From an uncultured Gammaproteobacteria bacterium (GTDB lineage Bacteria > Pseudomonadota > Gammaproteobacteria > SZUA-229), in assembly GCA_913065105.1 (NCBI GenBank), contig CAJXZZ010000030.1, positions 1-32,719 of the forward strand: a stretch of 32,719 nt of DNA, read 5' to 3'. The notes below the pieces were generated by a model, which saw nothing but the letters and a program-made list of their open reading frames with translations, made no database searches and was not told the DNA's origin. Made by a program: the position numbers and the translations under genes. Shown in pieces: positions 1 to 9,091 of the stretch (position 1 is the stretch's first letter; every line of letters starts with the position of its first letter).

Positions 1-441
1 AACGCAATGACGGTTTTCATTGTTCTGTTTGGCGGCAAAACTCATGCCTAAAGCGGCGGCAATCGATGTGCTGGAATGGCCAGTACCAAAACAGTCATAT
101 TCACTTTCTTCACGTTTTGGGAAACCAGCAATGCCGCCTTTCTGTCGTAGCGAGGTCATCTTTTCACGGCGGCCAGTGAGTATTTTATGCGGATAGGTCT
201 GATGGCCAACATCCCAGACCAGTCGGTCGTAAGGTGTATTAAACACATGATGTAGAGCGATTGTGAGTTCGATCGTGCCAAGGCCTGCCGATAAGTGACC
301 GCCGGTAGAAGCAACGCTTGCCAGTAAAAACTCACGTAGCTGACGTGCCAGTTCTTTTAGCTGCAGGTTATTGAGCTTGCGAACGTCGGCAGGTGAGTTG
401 ATTGACTCGAGCAGTGACCAGTTGGATTTAGAAAATGGCAT
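1..441 (-). CDS. dxs: 1-deoxy-D-xylulose-5-phosphate synthase, N-terminal part (runs off window start)
   Basis: Own translation of minus strand from 441: [92 protein letters not shown]..., characteristic Dxs N-terminus; followed by ispA/xseB context. Confidence 0.95.
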   Translation of the reverse strand, partial: MPFSKSNWSLLESINSPADVRKLNNLQLKELARQLREFLLASVASTGGHLSAGLGTIELTIALHHVFNTPYDRLVWDVGHQTYPHKILTGRREKMTSLRQKGGIAGFPKREESEYDCFGTGHSSTSIAAALGMSFAAKQNNENRHCV

Positions 442-459
442 GGTTATTGGTTCGGTCCA

Positions 460-1362
460 CTAAAACTGACGTTCGACGATATAGGCAGATAGTTGACGTA
501 GACTATCTGCCTTTTCGTCTAAAGGTTCAAGGTGTTTTAGCGCAAGCGCATGTTGCTCCATCGCAAGCTGTCTGGATTTTTCCAGCCCGATGATAGCTGG
601 AAACGTGGGTTTTTTCTGTGCTTCATCGGAGCCCTGTGGTTTACCCAGGGTTTCCGTGTCGCTAACAACATCAAGGATATCGTCCTGAATCTGAAAAGAC
701 AGGCCGATACATAAAGCGTAGTTGCTGAGCATAGTCATTTCGTCGTTACTGATATCCTGTTTACACATGCCGCCAAGCAAGATGCTGGCACGGATAAGCG
801 CACCGGTCTTAAGCTGATGCATGTGTTCCAGCTGAGCCAGATTTAGCTGTTTGCCAACGGCAGCCAGATCGACAGCCTGACCACCGGCCATGCCGTGTGC
901 GCCACTGGCTTCGGTCAACAGGCTTAACATATTTATTCTATGCTCGGGGGTTAGCTCTTTATGGTCGTCTTTCGCCAGGATCTCGTAGGCCAGCGCCTGA
1001 AGCGCATCACCGGCTAATATCGCGGTGGCTTCATCAAAAGCCTTGTGACAGGTGGCACGACCACGTCGCAGGTCATCATCGTCCATTGCTGGCAGGTCAT
1101 CATGGATCAATGAATAAGCGTGGATCATTTCAACTGCACAGGCAGGGATATCGAGCAGATCTGTTGATACACCCATGGCTTCACCGGCGGCGTAAACCAT
1201 CGCCGGGCGGATACGCTTACCGCCGCCAACAACGGAATAACGGATAGCTTCGGCGAGATTATGTTCAGGTGGATCGTCTGATGGCAGGTATTTATCTAGC
1301 GCTGCATCAACACGTTTCTGGTAATGCTCCAGACGCGATAGGAATATATGAGACTTTGGCAT
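460..1362 (-). CDS. ispA: Polyprenyl (farnesyl/geranyl) diphosphate synthase
   Basis: ORF 300 aa; DDLPAMDDDDLRRG and FQIQDDILD Asp-rich motifs; dxs-ispA-xseB order. Confidence 0.95.
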   Translation of the reverse strand: MPKSHIFLSRLEHYQKRVDAALDKYLPSDDPPEHNLAEAIRYSVVGGGKRIRPAMVYAAGEAMGVSTDLLDIPACAVEMIHAYSLIHDDLPAMDDDDLRRGRATCHKAFDEATAILAGDALQALAYEILAKDDHKELTPEHRINMLSLLTEASGAHGMAGGQAVDLAAVGKQLNLAQLEHMHQLKTGALIRASILLGGMCKQDISNDEMTMLSNYALCIGLSFQIQDDILDVVSDTETLGKPQGSDEAQKKPTFPAIIGLEKSRQLAMEQHALALKHLEPLDEKADSLRQLSAYIVERQF

Positions 1363-1607
1363 CAGTCATTTAACTCAATATCTTGTTCGAGTAATTTGCC
1401 GTTTTTTTCGACCAACTGTTTGATTTTTAATTCCGCATTTTGTAATGCCTGCTGGCACTCAGTACTTAAGGCGATACCTTTTTCAAAACGTTTGAGAGAT
1501 TCTTCCAGGCTGAGATTGCCCTGTTCCATATCGTCGACCAGGGTTTCGAGCTCGGTTAATGCTTTTTCAAAATTGGGGGTCTTTTTAGCCATGGCGCATT
1601 TTAGCAA
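1362..1607 (-). CDS. xseB: Exodeoxyribonuclease VII small subunit
   Basis: 81 aa, FEKALTELETLVDDMEQGNLSLEESLKRFEKGIAL is typical XseB; stop TGA overlaps ispA ATG by 1 nt. Confidence 0.95.
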   Translation of the reverse strand: MLKCAMAKKTPNFEKALTELETLVDDMEQGNLSLEESLKRFEKGIALSTECQQALQNAELKIKQLVEKNGKLLEQDIELND

Positions 1608-1650
1608 ACTATTTGAGACTTGAGATGGTTATGTGGATATGAGAAACAAA

Positions 1651-1751
1651 AAACAATTTTTGCCGCGAAAAACGCAAAGGCCGCGAAGGAAAAGCTTTTT
1701 TAATCTTATGATTCTTTGCGCTCTTTGCGCTCTTCGCGGCAAAAAGTTTTT
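1651..1751. repeat. Long imperfect inverted repeat (family A) between radA and xseB
   Basis: TTTTTGCCGCGAAAAACGCAAAGGCCGCGAAGGAAAAG pairs imperfectly with CTTTGCGCTCTTTGCGCTCTTCGCGGCAAAAAGTTTT. Confidence 0.85.
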
Positions 1752-3120
1752 AGAATGTAATCGCAGTGTCAATCAGTTCACTAACACGCTGTACCGCGAT
1801 GATATTAAGGCCTTCGATCGGTTCACCTTTTCTCGGCAGGTTGGCTTTGGGAATAATGGCCTGTTTAAAACCGTGTTTGGCGGCTTCGCGTAAACGTTCC
1901 TGACCGTTGGTTACCGGGCGAATCTCACCGGCCAGGCCGACTTCACCGAAGGTAAAAATATCGTTAGGCAATGGTTTGTCACGAAAACTAGACAGAGCGG
2001 CAAGGATCAGCGCGGTATCCGCTGAGGTTTCGGTCAGGCGCACACCACCAACAATGTTGATAAATACGTCCTGGTCGAACATGGCGATACCCGCATGGCG
2101 ATGCATGACAGCGAGCAACATATTCAGGCGATTCGGGTCGAGACCGAGGCAGACCCGTCTTGGATTGTTGCTGTGGCTTTCGTCCACCAGTGCCTGTAAC
2201 TCGATGAGTAATGGCCGGCTGCCTTCACGGGTGACGGTAATGATACTGCCGGCAACGGGTTTTTCATGGCGCGATAGAAAAATAGCCGACGGGTTGCTGA
2301 CGGTTTTTAAACCTTGCTCGGTCATGGCAAAGATGCCAAGTTCATTGACTGCGCCAAAACGATTTTTAATAGCACGGATCATACGGTAACGTTCGCCCGG
2401 GTCACCTTCAAAATAGAGCACGGTATCAACCATATGTTCGAGCACGCGTGGACCAGCCAGTGTGCCTTCTTTGGTGACGTGTCCGACCAGGAATAAGGCG
2501 GTGCCGGTCTGTTTGGCAAAACGCACCAGTTGTGCGGCACTTTCTCGTACCTGGGCTACTCCTCCAGGCGCAGATTGTAAGGCCTCGGTGTAGATGGTCT
2601 GAATGGAATCGATAACGATAACTTTTGGGTTTTGTTCACCGGCCAGGGTGATGATATTTTCCACACAGGTCTCGGACAATAATTTTAGACCCCTGTCTTC
2701 CAGTCCAAGTCGATGCGCGCGCATGCTTATCTGTTGCAGGGATTCTTCACCGGTGACATACAGACAGGGTAGAGACTGACTTAAGCTTGCCAGTGTCTGT
2801 GTTAATAAGGTGGATTTACCGATACCGGGATCACCGCCGATTAAGGTCACAGAACCATGCACCAGACCACCGCCAAGCACCCGGTCAAGTTCACTGATGT
2901 TGGTTGGTGTGCGCATTTCTGCGTGCATCTGGATGTCTTCTAATGCCTGAATTTTTGCGTTGGCTTTTTTACCGGCAAAACCCTGGCGATTATTTGTGGT
3001 GATGGAAGTGATGGTTTCACTCATGGTATTCCATTCACCACAGTCACCACACTGACCGGCCCATTTTGAATGGCTGGCACCACAGGCATTGCAGGCATAT
3101 TGTATTTTTGCTTTGGCCAC
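1750..3120 (-). CDS. radA: DNA repair protein RadA
   Basis: N-terminal zinc finger CNACGASHSKWAGQCGDC, Walker A GGDPGIGKST, KNRFG motif. Confidence 0.97.
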   Translation of the reverse strand: MAKAKIQYACNACGASHSKWAGQCGDCGEWNTMSETITSITTNNRQGFAGKKANAKIQALEDIQMHAEMRTPTNISELDRVLGGGLVHGSVTLIGGDPGIGKSTLLTQTLASLSQSLPCLYVTGEESLQQISMRAHRLGLEDRGLKLLSETCVENIITLAGEQNPKVIVIDSIQTIYTEALQSAPGGVAQVRESAAQLVRFAKQTGTALFLVGHVTKEGTLAGPRVLEHMVDTVLYFEGDPGERYRMIRAIKNRFGAVNELGIFAMTEQGLKTVSNPSAIFLSRHEKPVAGSIITVTREGSRPLLIELQALVDESHSNNPRRVCLGLDPNRLNMLLAVMHRHAGIAMFDQDVFINIVGGVRLTETSADTALILAALSSFRDKPLPNDIFTFGEVGLAGEIRPVTNGQERLREAAKHGFKQAIIPKANLPRKGEPIEGLNIIAVQRVSELIDTAITF

Positions 3121-3148
3121 AGACTTTATTAACTCTCGTTATTGTAAT

Positions 3149-4459
3149 TTATGCATCTGAAGAAGTGCTGGTTCCAATATCTTCTTTTTTTGCATCTTTT
3201 ATCTGGTTTGTGTCCTGAACTCTTGCGGTCTGTACCGCATTGTTTGAGGAACGGGTAATTTCGATAGTGTAATTATCGATCATCAGACTGGTTCCGGTTT
3301 GCGGAATGATTTCCATGTGTTCAAGAATTAAACCGTTAAGTGTTTTTGGGCCACTTACCGGTAATGACCAGCCCAGGGCACGGTTAATATCCCGAATGTG
3401 GGTATTGCCGTCAATCTGGTAACTATTGTCGTTACGTTTGTGTATGCCAAGATTACGCGTCGGTGAATCGGTGGTAAATTGGCCGACAATCTCTTCCAGA
3501 ATATCTTCCAGTGTTACCAGCCCCTGGATGCTGCCATATTCATCGACGACCAGCCCTGAGCGGCGTCGATTTTCCTGAAATTTTAATAACTGGCGAGTGA
3601 GAGAAGTTCCTGCAGGAATAAAATAGGCAGGCACGATCAGTCCCTTTAGTGTTTTCATGTTCAGTTCGTCGCGTGAAAACAGGTTGAGCACTTTGCGCAG
3701 ATGCAAAACGCCGATGGTATTATCGATGCTGTCATGAAATACCGGAACCCGGGTACGTTGACTATGAGTAATCTGATGTACGATGTCATTCCAGTCATCG
3801 TTTAGGTCGATGCCGGTAATCTCATTTCGCGGAATCATAATATCTTCCACGCTGACCTGTTCCAGATCGAGGATGCCAAGCAGCATATCTGAATGCGCCT
3901 GTGGCATGAAATGTTCTGCTTCTACTACTACCGCACGCAGTTCATCGGCACTGAGTTCATGCCCTGTCTGTTTGTCGGGGTGGATGCCGATCAAGCGCAA
4001 TAGTGCATTTGAAAATATATTGACCAACCAGACAAACGGATACAGGGGTGTTGCGATAACGCTATATATGAATGCTGAAGGAAAGGCGAGCCTTTCGGGT
4101 TTTAATGCTGCCAGTGTCTTCGGGGTGACTTCGGCAAAAACTAAAATCACAAAAGCCAGCACGAAAGGTGCGATGGCAAGGCCGATTTCGCCATAGAGCC
4201 GTAATGCGATGATGGTTGCTAGGGTTGCTGCAAAAATATTAACAATATTATTGCCCAGCAGTATTAAACCGAGTAAGCGGTCTGGTCGGTTGAGAAGTTT
4301 GATGGCAAGTTTTGCGCCTTTATGACCTTTGTCAGCAAGGCTTTTTACGCGATAACGGTTGAGCGTCATCAGTGCAGTTTCAGATCCTGAAAAGAAACCG
4401 GAAAGTAAGATTAAAATTGCGAGGGTGATAAACAGCGATGCTGTCGAAAATTCGTTCAA
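3149..4459 (-). CDS. CNNM/HlyC-CorC family transmembrane transporter-associated protein (CorB/YfjD-like)
   Basis: N-terminal DUF21 (SGSETALMTLNRYRVKSLADKGHKGA), CBS pair (VEDIMIPRNEI..., GLVVDEYGSIQGLVTLEDILEEIVG), CorC_HlyC C-terminal domain. Confidence 0.9.
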   Translation of the reverse strand: MNEFSTASLFITLAILILLSGFFSGSETALMTLNRYRVKSLADKGHKGAKLAIKLLNRPDRLLGLILLGNNIVNIFAATLATIIALRLYGEIGLAIAPFVLAFVILVFAEVTPKTLAALKPERLAFPSAFIYSVIATPLYPFVWLVNIFSNALLRLIGIHPDKQTGHELSADELRAVVVEAEHFMPQAHSDMLLGILDLEQVSVEDIMIPRNEITGIDLNDDWNDIVHQITHSQRTRVPVFHDSIDNTIGVLHLRKVLNLFSRDELNMKTLKGLIVPAYFIPAGTSLTRQLLKFQENRRRSGLVVDEYGSIQGLVTLEDILEEIVGQFTTDSPTRNLGIHKRNDNSYQIDGNTHIRDINRALGWSLPVSGPKTLNGLILEHMEIIPQTGTSLMIDNYTIEITRSSNNAVQTARVQDTNQIKDAKKEDIGTSTSSDA

Positions 4460-4546
4460 GAAGAAAGGTCTCTTATAAAAAGAATGATTTAATTATGTGC
4501 GTACTGGTTTTGGAGTCAAGAGGTATCGTTTGTTTATACCAGTAAT

Positions 4547-5356
4547 TTACGCCAGCACAATTTCCAGTACAAATTTACTACCGAAATAAGCTAGCATCAG
4601 ACTTACAAAACCCGTTAACGTCCAGCGAATAGCAGTACGTCCACGCCAGCCAAGTTTCCAGTGGCCAATTAATAAGATCAGAAATACAAACCAGGCCAGA
4701 ATGGATAAGACAGTTTTGTGCACCAGATGTTGTGCAAACATGTTTTCCAGAAAAATTAACCCACTGCCTAACGATATAGTTAACGCTATAAAGCCAACAA
4801 CAATAATCTCAAATAATAATACCTCCATGTTTCTTAACGGCGGCATCAGTTTGATTATTCCACCGGGCTGGTGTGCGTGAAGAAATTTGTTCTGAATAGA
4901 TAAAAAAATTGCCTGTAGTGCCGCCAGTGCGAGAATGCTGTATGCGATGATAGAAGTTAAGATATGGAAGATCAGTGCCTTTGAACTTTCCTCGGGAAGT
5001 AGATGGCTGGTATCACTATTGATGTTAAATATCAGTGTGATGGCGGCAATAGGCAGCAGGATTACTGCCAGGATCTCAACCGGATAGCGCCAGACTGCTA
5101 TCAGGATAAATAAGGTAATAAATGCGCTCACTAATGCGACGGCATTGTAAAAACCAAGATTGATGCCCAGTGGGGTAATCATGCCGTTATATAATGCAAA
5201 GCCATGCAGGCACAGGCCGCCCAGGCCAATCAAAACAATGTGTTTTTTTGACAGGCTAACGGTGTCTTTAACCGGTTGTTTTATCTGAAAAAACAATAAA
5301 GCTGAGCAGGCGAAATACAGGATAATGGCGCTATATATAAAGATGTAATTTTCCAT
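4547..5356 (-). CDS. Cytochrome c assembly (CcsA)-family membrane protein, YpjD-like
   Basis: Polytopic 269 aa; HxxxS...ILALAALQAIFLSIQNKFLH pattern and HKTVLSILAWFVFLILLIGHWKLGWRGRTAIRWTLTGFVSLMLAYFGSKFVLE are typical of YpjD; context next to CorB and ffh. Confidence 0.85.
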   Translation of the reverse strand: MENYIFIYSAIILYFACSALLFFQIKQPVKDTVSLSKKHIVLIGLGGLCLHGFALYNGMITPLGINLGFYNAVALVSAFITLFILIAVWRYPVEILAVILLPIAAITLIFNINSDTSHLLPEESSKALIFHILTSIIAYSILALAALQAIFLSIQNKFLHAHQPGGIIKLMPPLRNMEVLLFEIIVVGFIALTISLGSGLIFLENMFAQHLVHKTVLSILAWFVFLILLIGHWKLGWRGRTAIRWTLTGFVSLMLAYFGSKFVLEIVLA

Positions 5357-5583
5357 GCTGACTTATTGTGCTGGTCTATATTGAGTTTTGAGCGAATTAA
5401 TCATTTTAAAGATGAAAGTTAATGCCGAGTTTTTGTAATAAAGTGTGAGCTTAATCACATTCTATCTAATCAGTCACCGAATACTTTTCTTATACCATGG
5501 CATGTTAGCACTAGAATAGCCCATAATAAAATTATCAATAATAAAAACTTAAATGATCAAGCGGTTTAGCTGCGGAATATAAA

Positions 5584-6351
5584 ATGAAAGTACGTGTATT
5601 AGGATGTAGTGGGGGGGTGAATCAGGATATGGCAACTACCTCATTTTTAGTGGATGAGGATATTCTGATTGATGCCGGCACAGGCGTTGGCACTTTACCG
5701 CTGGGTGAGATGCGTCATATAAAGCACATCTTTATTACCCATTCTCACCTGGATCACATCGTTTCAATTCCATTATTAGTCGACACACTATTTGAAAATT
5801 TAATTGGCCAACCGCTTGTGGTTCATGCGCTTCCTGAAACCATAAAGGCTCTGCAGGAACATATATTTAACTGGACTATCTGGCCAGATTTTACCCGGCT
5901 GCCGGATAAAACCAATACAGTGATCAAGCTTGAACCGATGACGCCGGGTTCAGTCGTCGAGCTGGCAGGTCGTCAGATTGAGATGATCGGTGTTAATCAC
6001 TCGGTGCCGGCTGTTGGCTATCGTGTTGCCGCTGAAGGAAAAGCCTTTGCTTTTAGTGGCGACACCACCAGTAATGAAAATCTGTGGGTTAGCCTTAATA
6101 GACATGATTCCCTGGATCTATTATTTGTTGAATCCGCATTTGCTAATAAAGATATTGAACTGGCAAAAATAGCCTTCCATTATTGCCCACGATTGCTGGC
6201 AGAAGATCTGCCTAAGTTAAAACATAAAACCAAAGTCTGTATCTCGCATCTGAAACCGGGAGATGAGCAGGAAATTATCGAACAGTGTAAAGCTGCTTTG
6301 CCAGACTGGGATATTCACCAGCTAAAAAGTGGCGATGTTTTCCAGCTTTAG
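5584..6351 (+). CDS. MBL-fold metallo-hydrolase (class II cyclic-nucleotide phosphodiesterase-like / RNase Z-like)
   Basis: HSHLDHI metal-binding motif, FSGDTTSNENLW, CISHLKPGDE; 255 aa. Confidence 0.8.
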   Translation: MKVRVLGCSGGVNQDMATTSFLVDEDILIDAGTGVGTLPLGEMRHIKHIFITHSHLDHIVSIPLLVDTLFENLIGQPLVVHALPETIKALQEHIFNWTIWPDFTRLPDKTNTVIKLEPMTPGSVVELAGRQIEMIGVNHSVPAVGYRVAAEGKAFAFSGDTTSNENLWVSLNRHDSLDLLFVESAFANKDIELAKIAFHYCPRLLAEDLPKLKHKTKVCISHLKPGDEQEIIEQCKAALPDWDIHQLKSGDVFQL

Positions 6352-6370
6352 CATAGATTGTTCCTTACTC

Positions 6371-6473
6371 AAAAGTTTTTTACCGCAGAGGCGCGGAGAA
6401 AGATTTTTTAACATTAATGTACCCTAGGTACCGCTAAAAAAACTCTGCGCCTCCGCGCCTCTGCGGTAAAGTC
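6371..6473. repeat. Long inverted repeat (family B) between MBL gene and ffh
   Basis: TTTTTTACCGCAGAGGCGCGGAGAAAGA... pairs with ...CTCTGCGCCTCCGCGCCTCTGCGGTAAA. Confidence 0.88.
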
Positions 6474-6509
6474 ATAATATTTTTTAGCAAATATCTAAAG
6501 AAGTCACCA

Positions 6510-6531
6510 CGCGAATTCGCTATAATTCGCG
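6510..6531 (+). promoter_or_regulatory. Perfect inverted repeat overlapping a consensus TATAAT -10 box upstream of ffh
   Basis: CGCGAATT-CGCTAT-AATTCGCG; TATAAT at 6521-6526; ffh ATG at 6568. Confidence 0.55.
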
Positions 6532-6567
6532 CTTGTGAATTAACATCCAAAATATATAAGGTATGCC

Positions 6568-7932
6568 ATGTTTGATGGATTAAGTGACCGTCTTGCCAGT
6601 ACTGCGCAAAAATTGCGCGGTGAAGGCCGATTAACCGAAGACAATATTCAAGATGCTTTGCGTGATGTGCGTATGGCATTGCTGGAAGCAGATGTCGCAT
6701 TATCTGTTGTTCGTGACTTTATTGCAGAGGTAAAACAACGCGCTCTGGGTGAGGAAGTTTTAACTAGCCTGAAACCGGGCCACGTCTTTGTCAATATCGT
6801 TCAGGACGAGCTGATCAAGGTGATGGGGGCGCAGAATGAACAGCTTGATTTAAGTGCGCAGCCACCGGCGGTCGTGTTAATGGCTGGTTTACAGGGCGCG
6901 GGTAAAACCACCACCGTGGCCAAACTGGCGAAACTGCTAAAAGATAAAGAGAATAAAAAATCCTTGTTAGTGAGCTGCGATATCTACCGTCCAGCGGCGA
7001 TAGAACAGTTAAAGACCCTGGCTTCGCAGATAGGCGCTGAATTTTTCCCTAGCAGCACTGATCAGAAACCAACCGATATAGCTAAAGCGGCAATCGATTA
7101 TGCACGCAAGCATTACATCGACGTGGTGTTGGTAGATACAGCCGGGCGCTTACATATTGATACGGAAATGATGGATGAAATAAAGTCTATCCATGCCACC
7201 GTCAATCCGGTAGAAACTCTATTTGTGGTAGATAGCATGACCGGTCAGGATGCTGCCAATACCGCGCAGGCATTCAATGAAGCCTTGCCTTTAACCGGTA
7301 TTATCCTGACTAAAACGGACGGTGATGCGCGTGGTGGTGCAGCTTTATCCATTCGTCAGATTACCGGAAAACCCATTAAGTTCATGGGTTCAGGTGAAAA
7401 AGTAGAGGCGCTTGAAGCATTCTATCCGGATCGTGTGGCTTCACGTATCCTGGGTATGGGCGATGTCCTGTCTCTGGTTGAAGAAGTTCAACAGAAAGTT
7501 GATCATAAAAAAGCAGCCACACTAGCGAAAAAAATCCAGAAGGGAAAAAGTTTTAATTTTAATGACCTGAAAGAGCAGTTTGAACAGATGCAGAATATGG
7601 GCGGCATGGCTGGTCTGATGGATAAATTACCCGGTATGCCGGGTATGGCTGATAAGCTAAAAGATAAAGTCAACGATAAAGAAATGAGTCGTATGGTTGG
7701 CATTATTAACTCTATGACTGCCAAAGAAAGAGCTTTTCCGGATATCATCAAAGGTTCACGAAAACGCCGGATTGCTGCAGGTTGCGGCCTGCAGGTGCAG
7801 GATGTGAATCGGCTCATCAAGCAGCAGATGCAGATGAAAAAAATGATGAAAAAAATGTCCAAAGGCGGCATGGCAAAAATGATGCGCGCGATGAAGGGCG
7901 GTGGTGGCATGCCACCGGGTATGGGGTTTTAA
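6568..7932 (+). CDS. ffh: Signal recognition particle protein Ffh
   Basis: MFDGLSDRLASTAQKLRGEGRLTEDNIQDALRDVRMALLEADV; GLQGAGKTTT; DTAGRLHID; Met-rich M domain. Confidence 0.98.
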   Translation: MFDGLSDRLASTAQKLRGEGRLTEDNIQDALRDVRMALLEADVALSVVRDFIAEVKQRALGEEVLTSLKPGHVFVNIVQDELIKVMGAQNEQLDLSAQPPAVVLMAGLQGAGKTTTVAKLAKLLKDKENKKSLLVSCDIYRPAAIEQLKTLASQIGAEFFPSSTDQKPTDIAKAAIDYARKHYIDVVLVDTAGRLHIDTEMMDEIKSIHATVNPVETLFVVDSMTGQDAANTAQAFNEALPLTGIILTKTDGDARGGAALSIRQITGKPIKFMGSGEKVEALEAFYPDRVASRILGMGDVLSLVEEVQQKVDHKKAATLAKKIQKGKSFNFNDLKEQFEQMQNMGGMAGLMDKLPGMPGMADKLKDKVNDKEMSRMVGIINSMTAKERAFPDIIKGSRKRRIAAGCGLQVQDVNRLIKQQMQMKKMMKKMSKGGMAKMMRAMKGGGGMPPGMGF

Positions 7933-7952
7933 AAGTAGAGATACAAGAAGTT

Positions 7953-7990
7953 TTAACCGCGCCCCTTCGCCTCTGCGGTGGAAAGTTTTT
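7953..7990. repeat. Partial/degenerate copy of the family B repeat word downstream of ffh
   Basis: AACCGCGCCCCTTCGCCTCTGCGGTGGAAAGTTTTT resembles the right arm at 6443-6473. Confidence 0.6.
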
Positions 7991-8171
7991 ATGTTATTTT
8001 GCGTTTATCGGGGGCTATTTTATGGCTCTCATCGTGACACCGAGACCCTGCGGTGAATCAATCTTGTTTTTATCCGTAAAACAGGCTTCCATCTGACGAA
8101 ATAATCACGTAAAATGCGCGGTTTCCTGTGGCCGAAAGGCTTTTTTAGTTACAAAATTTGAGAGTTAAGTA

Positions 8172-8423
8172 ATGGTAACAATACGTTTATCCAGAGGCGG
8201 CGCTAAGAAAAAGCCTTTTTATCATATCGATGTTAAAGATTCACGCAGATCCCGTGATGGTCGTTACATCGAGCGTTTAGGCTATTTTAATCCTGGTGCT
8301 ACCGGTGGCGAACAACGTCTGGTTGTTGATATGGACCGCATATCTCACTGGAAATCTGTTGGTGCACAAACATCTGATCGTGTATCTAGTTTGATCAAAC
8401 AGGCTACTAAAGCTGCTGCCTAG
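8172..8423 (+). CDS. rpsP: 30S ribosomal protein S16
   Basis: [41 protein letters not shown]. Confidence 0.98.
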   Translation: MVTIRLSRGGAKKKPFYHIDVKDSRRSRDGRYIERLGYFNPGATGGEQRLVVDMDRISHWKSVGAQTSDRVSSLIKQATKAAA

Positions 8424-8452
8424 TATTTTTGTCCTGTCAAAAACCTTGTTGA

Positions 8453-9049
8453 TTGAACATGGTTAAGTCGGTTGAGCATAAAGAAGAGAGCAGTGCTTCG
8501 GAAAAAGTCATATTAGGACGAATTACCGGGGTTTACGGTGTCAAAGGCTGGGTTAAGATATTTTCTTATACCGATCCGATGGAATCCATCGTCGATTACA
8601 GGCCCTGGTATATCAGACCTGAAAATCGGAAAAAGTCACCATGGACAAAGGTGAGCATAGAAGCAGGCAAACGCCATGCTAAAACAGTGGTCGCAAAACT
8701 GGAACATTGTAATGATCGTGATGAAGCGCAGGCTTACGTCGGGTCGGAAATTGCTATCGAATTAAATCAGCTCGAAGAGTTGAGAGGTAGTGATGAGTTT
8801 TACTGGCATGACCTGATTGGTCTGCGAGTAATTAACCAGCAGGGCATAGAGCTGGGCGTGGTAAAAAAATTGATGGAAACTGGTGCTAATGATGTGCTGG
8901 TGGTCGCTTCTGAGCAGGCCGTTTCTGACGCAGAAGGCGCTGAGAAGGAATACAAAGAACGGCTGATTCCATGGACCATGCACATCGCAATTATTGCGGT
9001 TGATCTGGAGCAGGGAGTCATCGAGGTTGACTGGGATCCGGATTTTTAG
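8453..9049 (+). CDS. rimM: Ribosome maturation factor RimM
   Basis: GRITGVYGVKGWVKIFSYTDP, FYWHDLIGL, IPW...; between rpsP and trmD; start may be TTG 8453 or ATG 8459. Confidence 0.95.
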   Translation: MNMVKSVEHKEESSASEKVILGRITGVYGVKGWVKIFSYTDPMESIVDYRPWYIRPENRKKSPWTKVSIEAGKRHAKTVVAKLEHCNDRDEAQAYVGSEIAIELNQLEELRGSDEFYWHDLIGLRVINQQGIELGVVKKLMETGANDVLVVASEQAVSDAEGAEKEYKERLIPWTMHIAIIAVDLEQGVIEVDWDPDF

Positions 9050-9091
9050 TCAGATTTATTTAAAAATAGAATTAAAAACAGAAGCAGCGTT

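Noticed and set aside
897-1247. 116-aa plus-strand ORF opposite ispA
   Set aside because: Fully antisense to a clear ispA; low-complexity, His/Arg-rich translation with no domain pattern.
1633-1893. 86-aa plus-strand ORF across the radA-xseB hairpin
   Set aside because: Composed of the family A palindrome plus antisense radA; not a plausible gene.
1907-2389. 160-aa plus-strand ORF opposite radA
   Set aside because: Antisense shadow ORF of the well-conserved radA reading frame.
4503-4545. GGTAT...ATACC hairpin downstream of the YpjD-like gene as a terminator
   Set aside because: 5-bp stem and no U tract on the relevant strand.
6434-6700. 88-aa minus-strand ORF over ffh 5' end
   Set aside because: Overlaps the ffh start and promoter and ends in the repeat arm; no domain signature.
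7782-8096. 104-aa plus-strand ORF overlapping ffh 3' end
   Set aside because: Out-of-frame overlap with ffh running through a degraded repeat; no recognisable product.
8125-8150. GGCCGAAAGGCTTTTTT upstream of rpsP as a terminator
   Set aside because: Only about a 4-bp stem with a wobble; too weak to call, though an attenuator cannot be excluded.
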